11,072 bases of DNA from an uncultured Alphaproteobacteria bacterium (GCA_913060845.1 CAJXVF010000027.1:1-11072); one strand, 5' to 3'. Positions 1-6,145 are shown, numbered from the stretch's first letter. A program made the numbers and translations. Notes: generated by a model from the sequence alone, not told the origin.

Positions 1-49
1 ACGAGATGTAGAGAGGTCTCGTGGGCTCGGAGATGTGTATAAGAGACAG
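1..49 (+). other. Nextera/Tn5 transposase adapter (library artefact)
   Basis: This is not genomic DNA. Positions 31-49 are the 19-base Tn5 mosaic end AGATGTGTATAAGAGACAG. They are preceded by the Nextera read-2 primer tail (16-30), an 8-base index GTAGAGAG (8-15) and the last bases of the P7 oligo (1-7). The same 48 bases return in reverse complement at 11025-11072. Native sequence starts at about position 50. The index looks like the standard i7 index CTCTCTAC read on the other strand; this is from memory. Confidence 0.98.
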
Positions 50-868
50 GCGCCGGATCGTGCGCGCACGGTTGCGGCTGCGATTGATCCGAAGAATGGC
101 AAAGATGATATCGTGACCCCGGGTCATGTATTCCCGCTGCGCGCCCGCGATGGCGGCGTGTTGGTGCGGGCCGGGCATACCGAGGCGGCAGTTGATATCG
201 CGCGGTTGGCTGGATTGAACCCATCTGGCGTGATCTGCGAGATCATGGACGAAGATGGCGGCATGGCGCGTCTGCCGGAACTCATCCAGGTCGCGCAGTA
301 TCACAGCATGAAGATTGGCGCGATCGCTGACCTGATTGCCTATCGCCGCCGCTTTGATCGCACGATTGAGCGTATTGTTGAGACCGAGCTTGAAAGCCGG
401 TTCGGCGGTGAATTCCGCATGGTCGTATTTGGTTCGACGCTTGAGGGTACAGAGCATGTGGCGCTCGTGAAGGGCGACGTTGCCGGCGATGCGCCTGTCA
501 TGGTCCGCATGCACGCCATCAATATTCTGGAAGACCTGCTTGGCGATCACCATCGCCAGCGTGGTGGTGGCCTGCAGCAAGCGATGGAGATGGTCGGTGC
601 ATCTGAACGCGGCGTCGTCGTGCTGATCCGCGAAAGTCAGGCGACCAATCTTTCAGACCGTATCCAGGCTGAGCTTGGCTTTAAGGCCGAAGGCAGTATG
701 TCCACATTGAAGGACTACGGCGTCGGTGCGCAAATTTTGCTCGACCTTGGCGTACAGAACCTCATCCTTCTGTCGAATTCGCCAAAACGGGTTGTCGGCA
801 TTGAGGGCTACGGTTTGAATATCATTGAGACCCGCCCCGTGGTACGCGACACCACACAAGGCGCATAA
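50..868 (+). CDS. ribB: RibBA/RibBX: DHBP synthase with degenerate GTP cyclohydrolase II domain, 5'-truncated
   Basis: This is the C-terminal part of a 3,4-dihydroxy-2-butanone 4-phosphate synthase, which converts ribulose 5-phosphate to the four-carbon precursor of riboflavin in the cytosol. The fragment opens with DRARTV and continues with DDIVTPGHVFPL and RAGHTEAAVD, which carries the metal-binding His. About 110 N-terminal residues are lost at the contig edge, including the acidic active-site loop. The second half has the GTP cyclohydrolase II fold signature (HVALVKGD, then LKDYGVGAQIL and VGIEGYGLNI). However, the zinc site, normally three cysteines in a C-x10-C-x-C pattern, is absent: the equivalent stretch reads HAINILEDLLGDHHRQRGGG. 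It therefore probably lacks cyclohydrolase activity, like the RibBX proteins described in rhizobia, and a separate RibA would be needed elsewhere. Any protein beginning MYKRQ here is adapter-derived. The ribH gene follows directly. Confidence 0.93.
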   Translation, partial: APDRARTVAAAIDPKNGKDDIVTPGHVFPLRARDGGVLVRAGHTEAAVDIARLAGLNPSGVICEIMDEDGGMARLPELIQVAQYHSMKIGAIADLIAYRRRFDRTIERIVETELESRFGGEFRMVVFGSTLEGTEHVALVKGDVAGDAPVMVRMHAINILEDLLGDHHRQRGGGLQQAMEMVGASERGVVVLIRESQATNLSDRIQAELGFKAEGSMSTLKDYGVGAQILLDLGVQNLILLSNSPKRVVGIEGYGLNIIETRPVVRDTTQGA

Positions 869-889
869 CAGTATGCCCAGCAATTCTCT

Positions 890-905
890 GGAGGATTTTA
901 ACTTG
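890..905 (+). promoter_or_regulatory. ribH ribosome binding site and TTG start
   Basis: GGAGG at 890-894 lies 8 bases before TTG at 903-905. The upstream in-frame ATG at 873 has no purine-rich site in front of it. This decides for the TTG start, giving a protein that begins MADAAQYL. Confidence 0.65.
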
Positions 906-1388
906 GCCGATGCGGCACAATATCTCGACTTGGACCGTGCAGAAGGTGCCCATGTGCTCCTGCTGACGGCTCCTTACTACGGCCAGATTACGGATGAACT
1001 GCGCCGGGGCGCAGTGGAGACGCTTGACGAATTTGGCGTTACCCATGAAGAAATCGCTGTCGGTGGCGCGTTTGAATTACCGGCCGCTGTCATGCTTGCG
1101 GCTTCACGCCGGGATGGCGGTAAGGAATTTGATGGCTTCGTCACGCTCGGCTGTGTGCTGCGGGGCGAGACCAGTCACTATGATCTTATCTGCCAGGAAA
1201 CGGCGCGTGGCCTGATGGACCTTACGGTCAATCGTGGTCTTGCAGTCGGGTTCGGCGTGCTGACCTGTGAAAACGAAGCGCAGGCGCTTGAACGCGCACG
1301 TGTGGATCGGAAAAACAAGGGTCGCGAAGTAGCATTGGCTTGCTTGGGGATGATCTCGATGAAGCGGCTGTTCCGCGGCGGGGCTTGA
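903..1388 (+). CDS. ribH: 6,7-dimethyl-8-ribityllumazine synthase
   Basis: This enzyme condenses the RibB product with 5-amino-6-ribitylaminouracil to give lumazine, the penultimate step of riboflavin synthesis. Family members form cytosolic pentamers or 60-subunit shells. Visible motifs are the substrate loop GGAFELP (about residues 54-60), the signature GCVLRGETSHYD (83-94) with the probable catalytic His92, and ENEAQALERA near residue 123. From the TTG at 903 the protein has 161 residues, which suits the family. An in-frame ATG at 873 would add ten residues (MPSNSLEDFN) but has no Shine-Dalgarno, whereas TTG 903 has GGAGG at ideal spacing. The gene lies just after ribB and its stop TGA shares one base with the nusB ATG, so the two are probably translationally coupled. 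Confidence 0.95.
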   Translation: MADAAQYLDLDRAEGAHVLLLTAPYYGQITDELRRGAVETLDEFGVTHEEIAVGGAFELPAAVMLAASRRDGGKEFDGFVTLGCVLRGETSHYDLICQETARGLMDLTVNRGLAVGFGVLTCENEAQALERARVDRKNKGREVALACLGMISMKRLFRGGA

Positions 1389-1885
1389 TGTCTCCATCAG
1401 AATCAGAAGGCCCTGATACGATTGACGCGCCGCCGCCTAGAGCGCCGAGCCGTCGTCATGTCACGCGTATTGCCGTCGTTCAAACACTTTACCAAGCTGA
1501 TTTAACAGGAAAAACAATACCCTTGGCTGCTAGGGAAATGCGGAAGCATTATCTTGGTCGTGCGGTTGATGGTGAAACGCCCGTTGCGGCAGACCCCAAG
1601 TTCTTTGACACCGTTATTGAAGCCGTGAATGCCAACGGCCCAACGCTGATTGAGATGCTGCAATCAGCGCTAAAGAATCGTCCGCTTGAACGGATGGAAT
1701 TGGTGCTGCAAGCGATTTTGGTAGCGGGTGCGGCCGAATTATTCGCCGTGCATGAAGCGCCACCTAAGGTCATCATCTCGGAGTATGTCGAGATCGCCGA
1801 GCACTTCTTCGGGCGTCCAGAGGCGTCTGTTGTAAATGCGACGCTCGATAAAATTGGGCATCTCGTCCGACCTGACGAATTTTAG
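1388..1885 (+). CDS. nusB: Transcription antitermination factor NusB
   Basis: NusB binds boxA RNA together with S10 (NusE) and prevents premature termination of rRNA transcripts. The protein has 165 residues. After a proline-rich, variable N-terminal tail of about 22 residues comes the core opening RRHVTRIAVVQTLYQAD (about 22-38), matching the usual R-x-x-A-x-Q-x-L-Y start of NusB. The C-terminal segment VIISEYVEIAEHFFGRPEASVVNATLDKI is the typical family ending (ElAk.f...ps..fVNavLd). I chose ATG 1388 because it overlaps the ribH stop as TGATG; the frame is open further upstream to 1340 but that would lie inside ribH. Placement between ribH and thiL is a common alphaproteobacterial arrangement. 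Confidence 0.95.
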   Translation: MSPSESEGPDTIDAPPPRAPSRRHVTRIAVVQTLYQADLTGKTIPLAAREMRKHYLGRAVDGETPVAADPKFFDTVIEAVNANGPTLIEMLQSALKNRPLERMELVLQAILVAGAAELFAVHEAPPKVIISEYVEIAEHFFGRPEASVVNATLDKIGHLVRPDEF

Positions 1886-1895
1886 AGCGCCTTTT

Positions 1896-1910
1896 AGGGG
1901 AACAGAATTG
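1896..1910 (+). promoter_or_regulatory. thiL ribosome binding site and TTG start
   Basis: AGGGG at 1896-1900 lies 7 bases before TTG at 1908-1910, just after the nusB stop at 1885. The next upstream in-frame start (ATG 1836) lies inside nusB and would prepend 24 residues with no family resemblance. Confidence 0.75.
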
Positions 1911-2891
1911 GCGAGCGAGTTTGACCTTATCGCTCAATGCTTTGCGCCACTGGCCGGGCCTGAAGGGCTCGGTCTGAAAGATGACGCCGCTTTATTCCAG
2001 CCAACCCCAGGCACTGAACTGGTCTACACGGTCGATGCGATGGCATCTGGTGTGCATTTCCTGCCTAACGAAGCACCAGAGATTGTCGCTAAGCGCCTCA
2101 TTCGCATGAATATATCTGACCTGGCGGCCAAAGGTGCGAAACCGCGCGGATATCTGCTGACCGTTGCTTTGCCGCACGACCTCGACATTGCGTGGGTGCA
2201 GGCTTTTGCTAAGGGGCTTGGCGAGGACCAGGAGGCGTTCGGCTTTAAGGTGATTGGTGGCGATACGATTTCCACGCCTGGGCCGCTTGTGTTGTCGTTG
2301 ACGGCGATTGGTGAGGTTCGCCAAGGTCGGATGATCCGGCGCGCAGGCGCACGGGCAGGGGACGACCTTTACGTCACCGGGACAATTGGAGACGCTGCCT
2401 TCGGGCTTGAGGTTGCTAAAGGTGCTCATCAAAGCGCTTCAGAGGCAGATAAGGACTATCTCGAAGGCCGGTTCCGGTTGCCAACGCCCCGTCTTAATTT
2501 TGGTCAGATGCTCGCAACAGAAGCTATCGCAACGGCAGCGGCTGATGTGTCCGATGGCTTGTTGGCTGACGCGGGCCACATCGGCGTCGCATCGGGCTTG
2601 GATATTGAAGTCATTGCGAACTCAGTCCCTTTATCAGACCCAACGCGCCGAATTGTGGCTAGCGACAACAGGCTGGCCGATGCCATCACGGGCGGTGATG
2701 ACTATGAAATCGTGTTCACGGCACCAACTGATTGCCGACAGATGATCAAGACAGTCTCGACGAAGCAGGGATTGCAGGCGACACGGATCGGTCGCGCGGT
2801 GGAGATGCTGGGCGACAAACCAGCCGTTCGCTTCATCGGCGAAGATGGTGCTGCCATCAAGTTGAAGCACTTAGGCTACCGACATCGGTAG
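1908..2891 (+). CDS. thiL: Thiamine-monophosphate kinase
   Basis: ThiL phosphorylates thiamine monophosphate with ATP to give thiamine diphosphate, the active cofactor. From TTG 1908 the protein has 327 residues, close to the usual family length. Motifs in order are GLKDDAAL (about 22-29, the Mg/ATP loop, usually GxGDDAA), a VDAMASGVHF segment (42-51), NISDLAAKGAKP (68-79), GGDTIS (117-122), the second Mg-binding motif ADVSDGLL (212-219) and GGDDYEIVF (262-270). The first glycine-to-lysine change (LKDD) leaves the metal-binding aspartates intact and I believe it is common in alphaproteobacteria. The gene is the last of the riboflavin/nusB cluster and ends five bases from the convergent amidotransferase gene. 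Confidence 0.95.
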   Translation: MASEFDLIAQCFAPLAGPEGLGLKDDAALFQPTPGTELVYTVDAMASGVHFLPNEAPEIVAKRLIRMNISDLAAKGAKPRGYLLTVALPHDLDIAWVQAFAKGLGEDQEAFGFKVIGGDTISTPGPLVLSLTAIGEVRQGRMIRRAGARAGDDLYVTGTIGDAAFGLEVAKGAHQSASEADKDYLEGRFRLPTPRLNFGQMLATEAIATAAADVSDGLLADAGHIGVASGLDIEVIANSVPLSDPTRRIVASDNRLADAITGGDDYEIVFTAPTDCRQMIKTVSTKQGLQATRIGRAVEMLGDKPAVRFIGEDGAAIKLKHLGYRHR

Positions 2892-2896
2892 GCCTA

Positions 2897-3634
2897 TCAG
2901 GCAGCGTTTCGCTGCTTGCAGGCCCCAAGCGCCTCGGCTTTTGCGATGACACCATCAACGAAACTTGCAGCCCAATCACCAAATGGCGGATCATAGATCG
3001 CGTGGTTTGCGATTTGCTCGTCACGGGGCATGGCACCGGGCATATCCAGCATATGTGCGCCGCCAATTGTCCAGCGTTTGAGCATCTGCAGCGTCACTTC
3101 CGGATGAAACTGGATGCCATATGCAGATTGGCCATAGCGGAAAAATTGGTTTTCGAATGCCCCGTTGCCTTTGGCGAGTGAGACGACGCCTGCGGGCGCA
3201 TCAAAGCCTTCCTTGTGCCACTGAAACACATGGCTGAGGGGGGCTGGAAAATACTGTCTGCCTTCCGCCGTCGGCTCAATCGGGCAGTAACCGATCTCTA
3301 CATAGCCTTCCGGATGCAGCATGACTTCAGCACCCAGCACACGCGCTAAGATTTGCGCACCTAGGCAAACACCGACGAACGGTGTGGTCGAGTGAAGGTT
3401 CTGCTCAAGCCATCTTAGTTCTTTGGCTATTCCGGGCAGATGCTCGTCATTGGCGCTCATTGGGCCGCCGAACATGAGGGTCGCGGCGTAGGCGTCTGGC
3501 GTTTCAGGCAAGGTCTGGCCGAGCTGTGGGCAGCGGACGTCCAGCAGAAAGCCTTGCTCCATGAACAAACGGCCAAGCCGCCCTGGATAGGAGAAACGCT
3601 GATGGACAATACAGAGGATAGAGCCGCGATGCAT
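2897..3634 (-). CDS. Class I glutamine amidotransferase (GMP synthase-like GATase domain)
   Basis: This is a stand-alone glutaminase domain of 245 residues that would release ammonia from glutamine or act on a gamma-glutamyl substrate. The nucleophile elbow is GVCLGAQ (Cys90). The other triad residues are in GIQFHPEV (His177, Glu179). The oxyanion-region motif appears as MFGGPMSAND (54-63). No synthetase (ATP pyrophosphatase) domain is fused or adjacent, so it is not GuaA itself. Proteins of this type are usually annotated as GMP synthase-like or type 1 glutamine amidotransferases without a known substrate. The start ATG at 3634 is the first plausible one; GGGG lies only three bases upstream, so the site is weak. 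It is convergent with thiL and divergent from the permease gene, so it is probably transcribed alone. Confidence 0.88.
   Translation of the reverse strand: MHRGSILCIVHQRFSYPGRLGRLFMEQGFLLDVRCPQLGQTLPETPDAYAATLMFGGPMSANDEHLPGIAKELRWLEQNLHSTTPFVGVCLGAQILARVLGAEVMLHPEGYVEIGYCPIEPTAEGRQYFPAPLSHVFQWHKEGFDAPAGVVSLAKGNGAFENQFFRYGQSAYGIQFHPEVTLQMLKRWTIGGAHMLDMPGAMPRDEQIANHAIYDPPFGDWAASFVDGVIAKAEALGACKQRNAA
2898..2918. terminator. Hairpin at the thiL/amidotransferase convergence
   Basis: A 9-base-pair stem (one G-T wobble) with a TTT loop lies at the meeting point of two convergent genes: CAGGCAGCG, then CGCTGCTTG. A smaller stem CTACCG-ACAT-CGGTAG (2876-2891) sits just before it, over the end of thiL. 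There is no T-tract on either strand, so it is not a classical intrinsic terminator, and it overlaps the last codons of the minus-strand gene. It may slow or end transcription from either side. Confidence 0.35.
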
Positions 3635-3664
3635 GAGCCCCAGTATTCAGGAAGCGTCTTAAGA

Positions 3665-3676
3665 TTGATATATCAA
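3665..3676. promoter_or_regulatory. 12-bp perfect palindrome TTGATATATCAA
   Basis: TTGATATATCAA lies in the 160-base spacer between the divergent amidotransferase and permease genes, 31 bases upstream of the amidotransferase ATG. The symmetry continues outside it as AG...CT after one mismatch. It could be an operator, or chance in an AT-rich patch. I found no convincing -35/-10 pair in this spacer and cannot name a regulator. Confidence 0.3.
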
Positions 3677-3794
3677 ACTGGCAGCTATGCGGAATTCACC
3701 GGTCTTGAACCTATGTGCATGGTATAAGTTTGCGCCGTTAGTACAGCGCTTGCATTCATCACCTACATAGAACCAGCATTAAGGCGAAGCTCCA

Positions 3795-4706
3795 ATGGCA
3801 TTCATTACTGCTGGCCGTTTCCAGGCGCATCGCATGCTGCAAGGTGGTGCGGCCGTCGGCGCCATATTGATGGTGATTGCGACACTGTGCTTTGTCTCCA
3901 TGCAAAGCCTAATCCGCCAGATCGGCGGTGAGTTGCCGCCGGTGGAGGTGGCATTCTTCCGGAACCTGTTCGGATTCTTGGCAATAGCGCCTATCTTCCT
4001 GCGTCATGGACTGAAACCACTTAGAACCAAGCGGTTGCCGCTCCACGCCTTTCGCGGCGTGTTGCAGGGTGTGTCGATGATGGCATTCTTCACTGGCGTT
4101 ACGATGGCGCCATTTGCGGAAGCAACGTCCATCAGCTTCTCCGGCCCGTTATTTGCGACCGTGCTGGCGGTTGTGATTCTGCGCGAGAAAATCAGGTTGC
4201 GGCGGATACTAGCTTTGTGCGCTGGATTTATAGGCGTGCTGATCGTCCTCCGCCCAGGGTTTGCAGAGGTTGGGCAGGGGCAGGCCTTATTGCTCGGGTC
4301 TTCCTTGGTATGGGGCTCTGCGATTGTCCTCATTAAGAAGATGTCATCAACGGAATCGGCGATGACGCAAACTGCTTATATGGGCATCTTCATGACGCCG
4401 CTCACGTTATTGCCTGCACTGTATGTCTGGCAGACACCGAGCCTTGAGCAACTTGGATGGATGGCGCTGATCGGATGTTTCGGCACACTCGGCCATCTGT
4501 GCTTTGCGAGCGCCTTCAAACGCGCTGATTCAACGGCATTGCTGCCGCTTGATTTCCTCCGCCTGTTCTGGGCCAGCGCTCTTGGTTTCCTAATGTTTAA
4601 TGAGGTGCCAGACGTTTGGGCCTGGATAGGTGGCGGCGTCATCTTTGTCAGCGCCACCTATATTGCGTTCCGTGAGGCGCAGTTGGCGAACCGGGGCAAG
4701 CATTAA
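3795..4706 (+). CDS. EamA/DMT-superfamily membrane transporter
   Basis: This is a 303-residue inner-membrane protein built of two EamA repeats (about residues 18-147 and 164-296), each with about five hydrophobic helices, the usual ten-helix DMT permease plan. Typical features are the first-helix segment followed by VEVAFFRNLFG (about 50-60), the AEATSISFSGPLFATVLAVVILREK block ending repeat 1, and the equivalent ADSTALLPLDFLRLFWASALGFLMFNEVP block in repeat 2. Family members export amino acids, metabolites or other small molecules; the substrate cannot be read from sequence. ATG 3795 has AAGG at 3781-3784, ten bases upstream. ATG 3834 (MLQGGAAVG) is an alternative closer to helix 1. No clear operon partner is seen; the sigma gene downstream has its own promoter. 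Confidence 0.92.
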   Translation: MAFITAGRFQAHRMLQGGAAVGAILMVIATLCFVSMQSLIRQIGGELPPVEVAFFRNLFGFLAIAPIFLRHGLKPLRTKRLPLHAFRGVLQGVSMMAFFTGVTMAPFAEATSISFSGPLFATVLAVVILREKIRLRRILALCAGFIGVLIVLRPGFAEVGQGQALLLGSSLVWGSAIVLIKKMSSTESAMTQTAYMGIFMTPLTLLPALYVWQTPSLEQLGWMALIGCFGTLGHLCFASAFKRADSTALLPLDFLRLFWASALGFLMFNEVPDVWAWIGGGVIFVSATYIAFREAQLANRGKH

Positions 4707-4720
4707 ATTTCATATTTTCG

Positions 4721-4745
4721 GGAATAATCTCGAGCCGTAGGCGTT
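4721..4745 (+). promoter_or_regulatory. ECF-type promoter GGAAT-N16-CGTT
   Basis: GGAAT at 4721-4725 is followed by exactly 16 bases and CGTT at 4742-4745. Alphaproteobacterial ECF sigma factors (RpoE-like and EcfG) recognise GGAAC-N16/17-CGTT, so there is one mismatch. It lies immediately before the ECF sigma gene, which suggests autoregulation. The expected transcription start (about 5-8 bases after CGTT) is only about 3-6 bases from the sigma ATG at 4757. Confidence 0.65.
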
Positions 4746-4756
4746 ATACCTATGGC

Positions 4757-5263
4757 ATGAGTGATTTTCTGACAGATGTGGAGGCGGCGATCCCTGGATT
4801 GCGCCGCTATGCACTAGCACTAGCGCTAACGCGGGATGCGGATTCTGCGGACGATCTTGTGCAAGATTGCCTGGAGCGCGCGCTGACCCGGCGTCGTTTA
4901 TGGCGGCCTACAGGAACCGTGAAGTCATGGCTGTTCACCATCCTCCACAACCAATTTATCAGTGACCGCAGACGCTTGAACCGCCGCGCAGGTGATTTGC
5001 CGATGGACGACGCGCTGCAGCAATCGGCACCGGATAATCCAATGGCCAGTGTGGCGCTTGCTGAAACCGCTCGGGCGATTGAAGCATTGTCACTCGAACA
5101 GCGCACGACCTTGCTGCTAGTCGCTGTGGAAGGCCTAACCTATGCGGAAGCCGCTACGGCCACAGGTGTTCCGGTAGGCACCATTATGTCTCGCCTTTCC
5201 AGGGCCAGGCGCGCACTCGCAGACAAGATGGAAGCTGGCCCAAGGCTGGCGCGCGTCAAATGA
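4757..5263 (+). CDS. ECF-family RNA polymerase sigma factor
   Basis: This 168-residue protein has the two-domain build of extracytoplasmic-function sigma factors. Region 2 spans about 11-75 (RRYALALALTRDADSADDLVQDCLERAL, then VKSWLFTILHNQFISDRRR), which binds core polymerase and the -10 element. Region 4 spans about 105-162 (LSLEQRTTLLLVAVEGLTYAEAA, then GVPVGTIMSRLSRARRAL), a helix-turn-helix that reads the -35. It would direct polymerase to a regulon opened when its anti-sigma factor is inactivated. Its stop overlaps the ATG of the anti-sigma gene (ATGA, 5260-5263), so the pair is translationally coupled. No Shine-Dalgarno precedes the ATG, which fits a near-leaderless message from the promoter at 4721-4745. 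The partner is a membrane anti-sigma type, not NepR, so I do not call it EcfG itself. Confidence 0.93.
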   Translation: MSDFLTDVEAAIPGLRRYALALALTRDADSADDLVQDCLERALTRRRLWRPTGTVKSWLFTILHNQFISDRRRLNRRAGDLPMDDALQQSAPDNPMASVALAETARAIEALSLEQRTTLLLVAVEGLTYAEAATATGVPVGTIMSRLSRARRALADKMEAGPRLARVK

Positions 5264-5451
5264 GCGGGCGCAATAACCATTTGGCAGACGGCGATACGCC
5301 TTTGATTGATGACATCGATCTGTCCGCTTATCTGGATGGTGAAGCACGACCAGAGGATCGGCTCCGCATTGCCGATGCCATCGAAAGCGCGCCCGGATTT
5401 GCCCATCAAGCTCAATTGCTGCGTGATTCGGATGCGAAAGCACGCCAGTAG
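5260..5451 (+). CDS. Anti-sigma factor, N-terminal sigma-binding part (ends at in-frame TAG)
   Basis: This 63-residue reading frame carries the cytosolic domain typical of membrane anti-sigma factors: IDLSAYLDGEARPEDRLRIA followed by a helix ending LLRDSDAKARQ. There is no His/Cys zinc motif. It begins inside the sigma stop codon. It ends at TAG 5449-5451, but the same frame stays open to 6072 and encodes the expected linker, membrane helix and periplasmic domain. In family members these parts form one protein, so the gene is best read as a single anti-sigma gene of 271 codons interrupted by one amber codon. If the stop is real, a soluble sigma-binding fragment without membrane anchoring would be made, which might inhibit the sigma constitutively. 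A sequencing error is the main alternative. Confidence 0.8.
   Translation: MSGRNNHLADGDTPLIDDIDLSAYLDGEARPEDRLRIADAIESAPGFAHQAQLLRDSDAKARQ
5449..5451 (+). other. In-frame amber codon splitting the anti-sigma gene
   Basis: The codons read GCC CAG TAG GGC GAC GCG. There is no change of frame: upstream and downstream halves are both in the frame set by ATG 5260. One substitution in the first or third codon position (for example CAG to TAG) explains the break. It lies at the junction between the sigma-binding domain and the juxtamembrane linker. Confidence 0.9.
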
Positions 5452-5463
5452 GGCGACGCGTTA

Positions 5464-6072
5464 TTGGCATCAGCCCCACCTGCACGTCTCTGCGTCCGTC
5501 GGATGGCGGCTGAACGGCGGGCCAAGCGCGCTCGACGGCTGATTGTGGCAGGCGTTGCTCTGATTATCGCTTTTCTAGGATTCGCAGGTGGATGGATGGG
5601 GCATGGCTTGTTCCACCAGCAGATATTTATCGCCCGTTCATTCGTGGAGGATGCGGCTGCGGCGCACAAAGTATTTACCGTTGAGACACGCCATCCCGTC
5701 GAAGTAACGGCGCTGGAGAGCGGGCATCTGACGGCATGGTTATCCAAACGGCTCAATATTCCAGTGACCCAAGCGAATTTATCTGGGGCAGGGTTCAAGT
5801 TTATTGGCGGGCGCTTGTTGTCCAGCAGAAGCGGTGCCCCGGCAGCGATGCTGATGTATCAAGATGCTGAAGGGATTAGGGCGACGCTCTATCTCGCACG
5901 AAATCGAGGGGCGGTGCCGTCATCATTCCAATTCTTTTCTTCGGATGAAGAGCGCACTGAATCTGTATATTGTTTTGATCGCGACACAAGCTATGGGCTG
6001 ACTGGCGCGCATAACCGTGAAACACTTCTCAAGCTGGCTAAAGGCGTCCTGAAAGCAATGGACGGGGCTTGA
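5464..6072 (+). CDS. Anti-sigma factor, transmembrane and periplasmic part (downstream of in-frame TAG)
   Basis: This is the continuation, in the same frame, of the anti-sigma gene starting at 5260. After a basic stretch RRMAAERRAKRARR comes one membrane helix (about fragment residues 26-50, LIVAGVALIIAFLGFAGG), giving a positive-inside orientation. A periplasmic domain of about 150 residues follows, with VETRHPVEVTALESGHLTAWLSKRLNIPV and a later GFKFIGGRLL motif. This pattern is shared by alphaproteobacterial transmembrane anti-sigma factors whose N-terminus holds the sigma. No Shine-Dalgarno precedes TTG 5464 or the alternative ATG 5503, so independent translation is doubtful. It may be expressed only by readthrough, or be dead, unless the TAG is an assembly error. 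A cytochrome gene follows after 73 bases. Confidence 0.75.
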   Translation: MASAPPARLCVRRMAAERRAKRARRLIVAGVALIIAFLGFAGGWMGHGLFHQQIFIARSFVEDAAAAHKVFTVETRHPVEVTALESGHLTAWLSKRLNIPVTQANLSGAGFKFIGGRLLSSRSGAPAAMLMYQDAEGIRATLYLARNRGAVPSSFQFFSSDEERTESVYCFDRDTSYGLTGAHNRETLLKLAKGVLKAMDGA

Positions 6073-6145
6073 TTTGAGATCAAAGGATACCAGCGGGCGG
6101 GCGGTCGGCAGGCTGGTGAGTAAGACTACAACAGGGAGAAATACA

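Noticed and set aside
3094..3279. Minus-strand open frame overlapping the amidotransferase in another frame
   Set aside because: It is a shadow of the amidotransferase gene with no start signal or recognisable motif; many similar antisense frames across the window were discarded for the same reason.
3440..3727. Plus-strand open frame of 95 codons across the amidotransferase start
   Set aside because: It is antisense to the amidotransferase N-terminus, has no family resemblance and no ribosome binding site.
3705..3728. TTGAAC and TATAAG upstream of the permease gene, as a sigma-70 promoter
   Set aside because: The hexamers are only 12 bases apart, well below the workable 16-18.
4910..4933. 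GGAAC followed by TGTT at promoter-like spacing inside the sigma gene
   Set aside because: The second element lacks the C of CGTT, it lies within region 2 coding sequence, and no gene start follows; it is probably chance.
6089..6117. ACCAGC/GCTGGT stem with a 17-base G-rich loop between the anti-sigma and cytochrome genes
   Set aside because: Six base pairs with a long loop and no T-tract is too weak to call a terminator or attenuator.
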